Source of the DNA: Acanthochromis polyacanthus
Taxonomy: Eukaryota > Chordata > Actinopteri > Pomacentridae
Assembly: GCF_021347895.1 (NCBI RefSeq)
Contig: NC_067122.1
Span: 10,467,983-10,531,982, forward strand
DNA: 64,000 nucleotides
Direction: 5' to 3'
The translations under genes were made by a program, and so were the position numbers. Positions 61,098 to 64,000 of the stretch are shown here, piece by piece. Numbering within the stretch: position 1 is the stretch's first letter; every line of letters starts with the position of its first letter. Under the pieces are notes generated by a model. That model worked only from the letters and a program-made list of their open reading frames with translations, searched no databases and was not told where the DNA came from.

Positions 61098-64000
61098 TAA
61101 TTGCTATGGTATGCCCAAGCTTTCTGAGTGTGGAATATGATTCATTTAAACATAGTTCTACAGCAGAAGAAAGTGTGAAAAAATGAAGGGATCTGAAGAA
61201 TTCAGAATCTCAAGAAAAAAGTTATGAAATGAGTTCAAGATGATATAGTGTTATACTTGTAGACCATGTGCATTTGTTTAATAGATTTGACACTTTTACC
61301 ACATTTACCACAGAAATTACCTTCCTCAAAATTTGATGGGTGTAACAGTCACATAATATTCATAACAATATCATGTCTAGACAGTCAGTTCTTGTTCTGG
61401 GTTCCAGATGCCAAGATAAGATAAGAACCAACGTTCTTGTTCTATGTGTCCGCCTCCCTCTTCCTTCTCCCAAAAACATGGTGAGATTAGTTAAAAAGAA
61501 ATGTCTTCGTGTGCTGGTGTACACCATTTCAAAATGAGTTAACCCCGCGAAATAGGAGCACAGCTCATGAAATGTGCAAAACTCAAGCAATCACAGCTTT
61601 ATTCTCATTTTTGAGAAGATGCCCCGAAAGGTCAAGCCCATAATTACACTCCTTTTACCTAAGTGAAGAGTGTGTCACAAATGTAATCATCGCCTCAGTG
61701 AGGGAAACCCAATCTTCTAGTGAAAATGAGGTGGCTTCAGAACTATGCTCTTACATTATTTCACTTAGATAATCCACACTGACGCACGAAGTGCCTTTGG
61801 TGACCAGTGTCTCAGCCAAAACATAATTGATATCTCTCTCTTGAGGGTGCTTATCTGCAGGATTCAAATTAGGGGTTGAATAATGATGTTTGCCTCTGTA
61901 AATGTATGTCACCCTGTCATGTGCTACCTTACTGTATGTTAGACCAGACTAGTTTTTTATCTCGCAGGGTAAATTTTAAATTGAAAAACACTCTCTGCTT
62001 GGATTATTGCTGTGGTTCGTATTGCAAACACCATCCTTTGTATTGTCACCTCTGGGGAAAATGGGTAATAAATGCCTTTTGTGATTTTGTGAATGTGATT
62101 TTTTTTTCCCCTGATAGGGAAAAAATCTGGCAAATGATTTTTTTGCCATCGATTTTCAGCAGGATGTCTTGGTTGGTCAAATCATTGGCTGGCATGTGGG
62201 ATTGGCAGCAAAGTGTTTTCTCAACATACACTCCTAGGGGGAAAGCCTTTCTCCATCAACAAGTCAGAAACCTTCCAACCTCTCAAAACAATAATCATCC
62301 CATGGGATACCCAGCAGCTTCCTGTAAATACCGGTGTATGTGTTTGTATGTGTGTTTTTCCCAACGTCTGATTCAACTACAGATTTTTCAACCAGGCAAA
62401 ACATACTTGGACTTGATTTTTAGGTATGTAGCGACACAATGGTGGAACACACATGGCACTTAAAAAATGAACTGTAAAACAGTAAGTGAAACAACACAAG
62501 CTCAGCGTGCACTTTTCTGCTGCAGAGGATGGGGTGACTGCATGGCATATTGATTCAGAAAGGAAAGTTTAGCTGCCAGTTAAACAAAGTAGGTCAGACA
62601 AATTGGAGACGAAGATGGAGCAGCATAATTGTCAGCATACTTTAGCGGTCACAGTGTTTTTCCCCTCTTTGTTCTCGCCCAAGTGCACATGGTCATTTAC
62701 TTAGAAAGTTACACTTAAACTGTGATGTTGCCAAACCAGAAGCCTCTCTCCAGTATAACTACTAATCACTATTCTGACTGTGAGGCACATGCTGGTTTAA
62801 ATACACTGATTGTAGTTGGAGAAGAATAAAGGCTGGACTCAGTTAAATAGAGGTTGACTGCAGAGTACAGTTTAGTCACAGGGGTGCATATTTAGGGTTT
62901 GTTTGTTCTCAGAACAGTTGAAAGCAAATCTATCTATATCTACAGGCATCTACAAATGAGTCTGTAAAAGTAAAGAGATTTTTTTTTTGTTGAGCTGCAT
63001 CATAAATACTGTTCAGTAGAGCACAATGTGCCAGGACTCCATTCTGGTGACAATGGCAGACGAATACCCTCATGAAAATCTGCTTGCTGTCTCTGCCAGA
63101 AGGGCAGCATGTGTGAGGTTGTGAACCTCCCAGGGACCCCTGTAAAGACCCCCTGAATTGTTGTAAAATAAAGTCTCCCCTCATTAATTGAGTGTTGTTA
63201 AGAACCAAAGTGATAATGAAGGATTACTGAGTGCTTACACTTGGGTGTTGGAAGCTATGTTAAAAATCCAGTGCAGACTAGTTTGCTGTGTGGTGCCAAA
63301 AACAAAATTACAGTCTGTTCTTATTTTTAGGTCATGATTAATTTGTGGTGGTGCAGGTTTTGTGCCACGTGTTAATTAATGCAAAATAAGCAAGACTGTT
63401 GAATGTATGAATAACATCATCACAAAGGGAGAAATGGTCTTGCTTACCAGCCTAAGCCTGACATTCAATCATATAAAGAAACATAGTTGTCTGAGTATGA
63501 CAGTTATTCAGCTTGTATTCTTTCTATGCTTATATTAGCTTGTTAAATATGAAGATTCTGCAGGCAAGTCCAAACCTGTCCAAACGTGAATGTTTCCTTT
63601 TGCGTGCTGCAGATTAGTTTTATCCACTAAAATCAAATCTACACACTACTGTGGTGGAGTAAACTCATTACTCTTCTCCAAAGTATTTTTCTCCTGAAGT
63701 TATTTTTGTCAGCTTAACATCTCCTCGAGCTAGTGTGTCATGTGGATACCTGGGGGGAGTAATATGGGCGAAACTCAAATGACTCACCTCTTTCCAGGCC
63801 TGAGGTTGTCCCTTTCAATTTGGATCATGGCTTCTTCAGTGAGGTGAGGCTATTCTGAATGGCAAGATAACTAAAAGCCAGTTTGTTTATGTTTTGTGGT
63901 CATGGCGAGTCAATTTTGTGGGATCCCAGAGGCTAGTTTCTTAGATTAGCACAATGGGGATTATCCTGCCCAGCCTGTGTTGATCCTTCGACTGGCAAAG
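61098..64000. other. No recognisable gene
   Basis: Includes a 195-codon plus-strand frame at 61876-62463 (the longest non-transposon frame on that strand). It is rich in Cys, Trp and Phe, starts with no coding bias and has no domain, so it is most likely chance. Splice-like signals on both strands lie at 63788-63854. Confidence 0.5.

Noticed and set aside
61876..62463. 195-codon plus-strand open frame
   Set aside because: No recognisable domain, Cys/Trp/Phe-rich, no coding-like composition change. A frame of this length is plausible by chance in 64 kb read in six frames.

Overview
The window looks like non-coding (intergenic or intronic) chromosomal DNA from a teleost fish, probably a percomorph. 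This rests on AT-rich DNA with almost no long open frames, a 61-bp CA microsatellite, and many decayed interspersed repeats of types I recognise from teleost genomes: tRNA-derived SINEs, Tc1/mariner elements and their short derivatives, and a hAT-type MITE. The species call is inference. No host protein-coding gene can be identified with confidence, and there is no rRNA, functional tRNA or CRISPR array.

Layout: 1-72 tRNA-derived SINE fragment at the window edge. 1861-2420 GC-rich, promoter-like block (CCAAT, TATA, a 105-bp GT-AG intron) followed by a 41-bp minisatellite. 4013-4376 interspersed repeat. 5440-6540 dead Tc1 transposase gene split by a SINE at 5832-6148. 9400-9606 possible TATA and first exon. 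10339-10383 perfect hairpin. 13647-14034 hAT-type MITE with an 8-bp target duplication. 15371-15965 repeat cluster. 16866-17207 decayed coding-like stretch. 20475-20835 and 21130-21547 further repeats. 24848-25774 a MITE of about 0.9 kb with perfect inverted ends and TTAA flanks. 25779-36107 mostly featureless. 36454-41179 a chain of candidate exons with good splice signals, a CA microsatellite and an intronic mariner-type MITE. 45582-47182 two Tc1-derived deletion elements. 50486-53014 two SINEs. 59458-61095 a nearly intact Tc1-like transposon, the clearest feature in the window.

The Tc1-like element has 213/215-bp inverted repeats, each with two copies of the binding-site-like motif (IR/DR layout), TA target duplications, and a minus-strand DD34E transposase. 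That gene is disrupted by only two apparent single-base losses, both in A runs. At least six independent Tc1/mariner insertions of different age lie in the 64 kb, from nearly intact to fragments only. The host-gene signals (exon chain, 9.4-kb first exon, recursive-splice-like sites at 11048 and 42547) are predictions from splice motifs and need RNA evidence.
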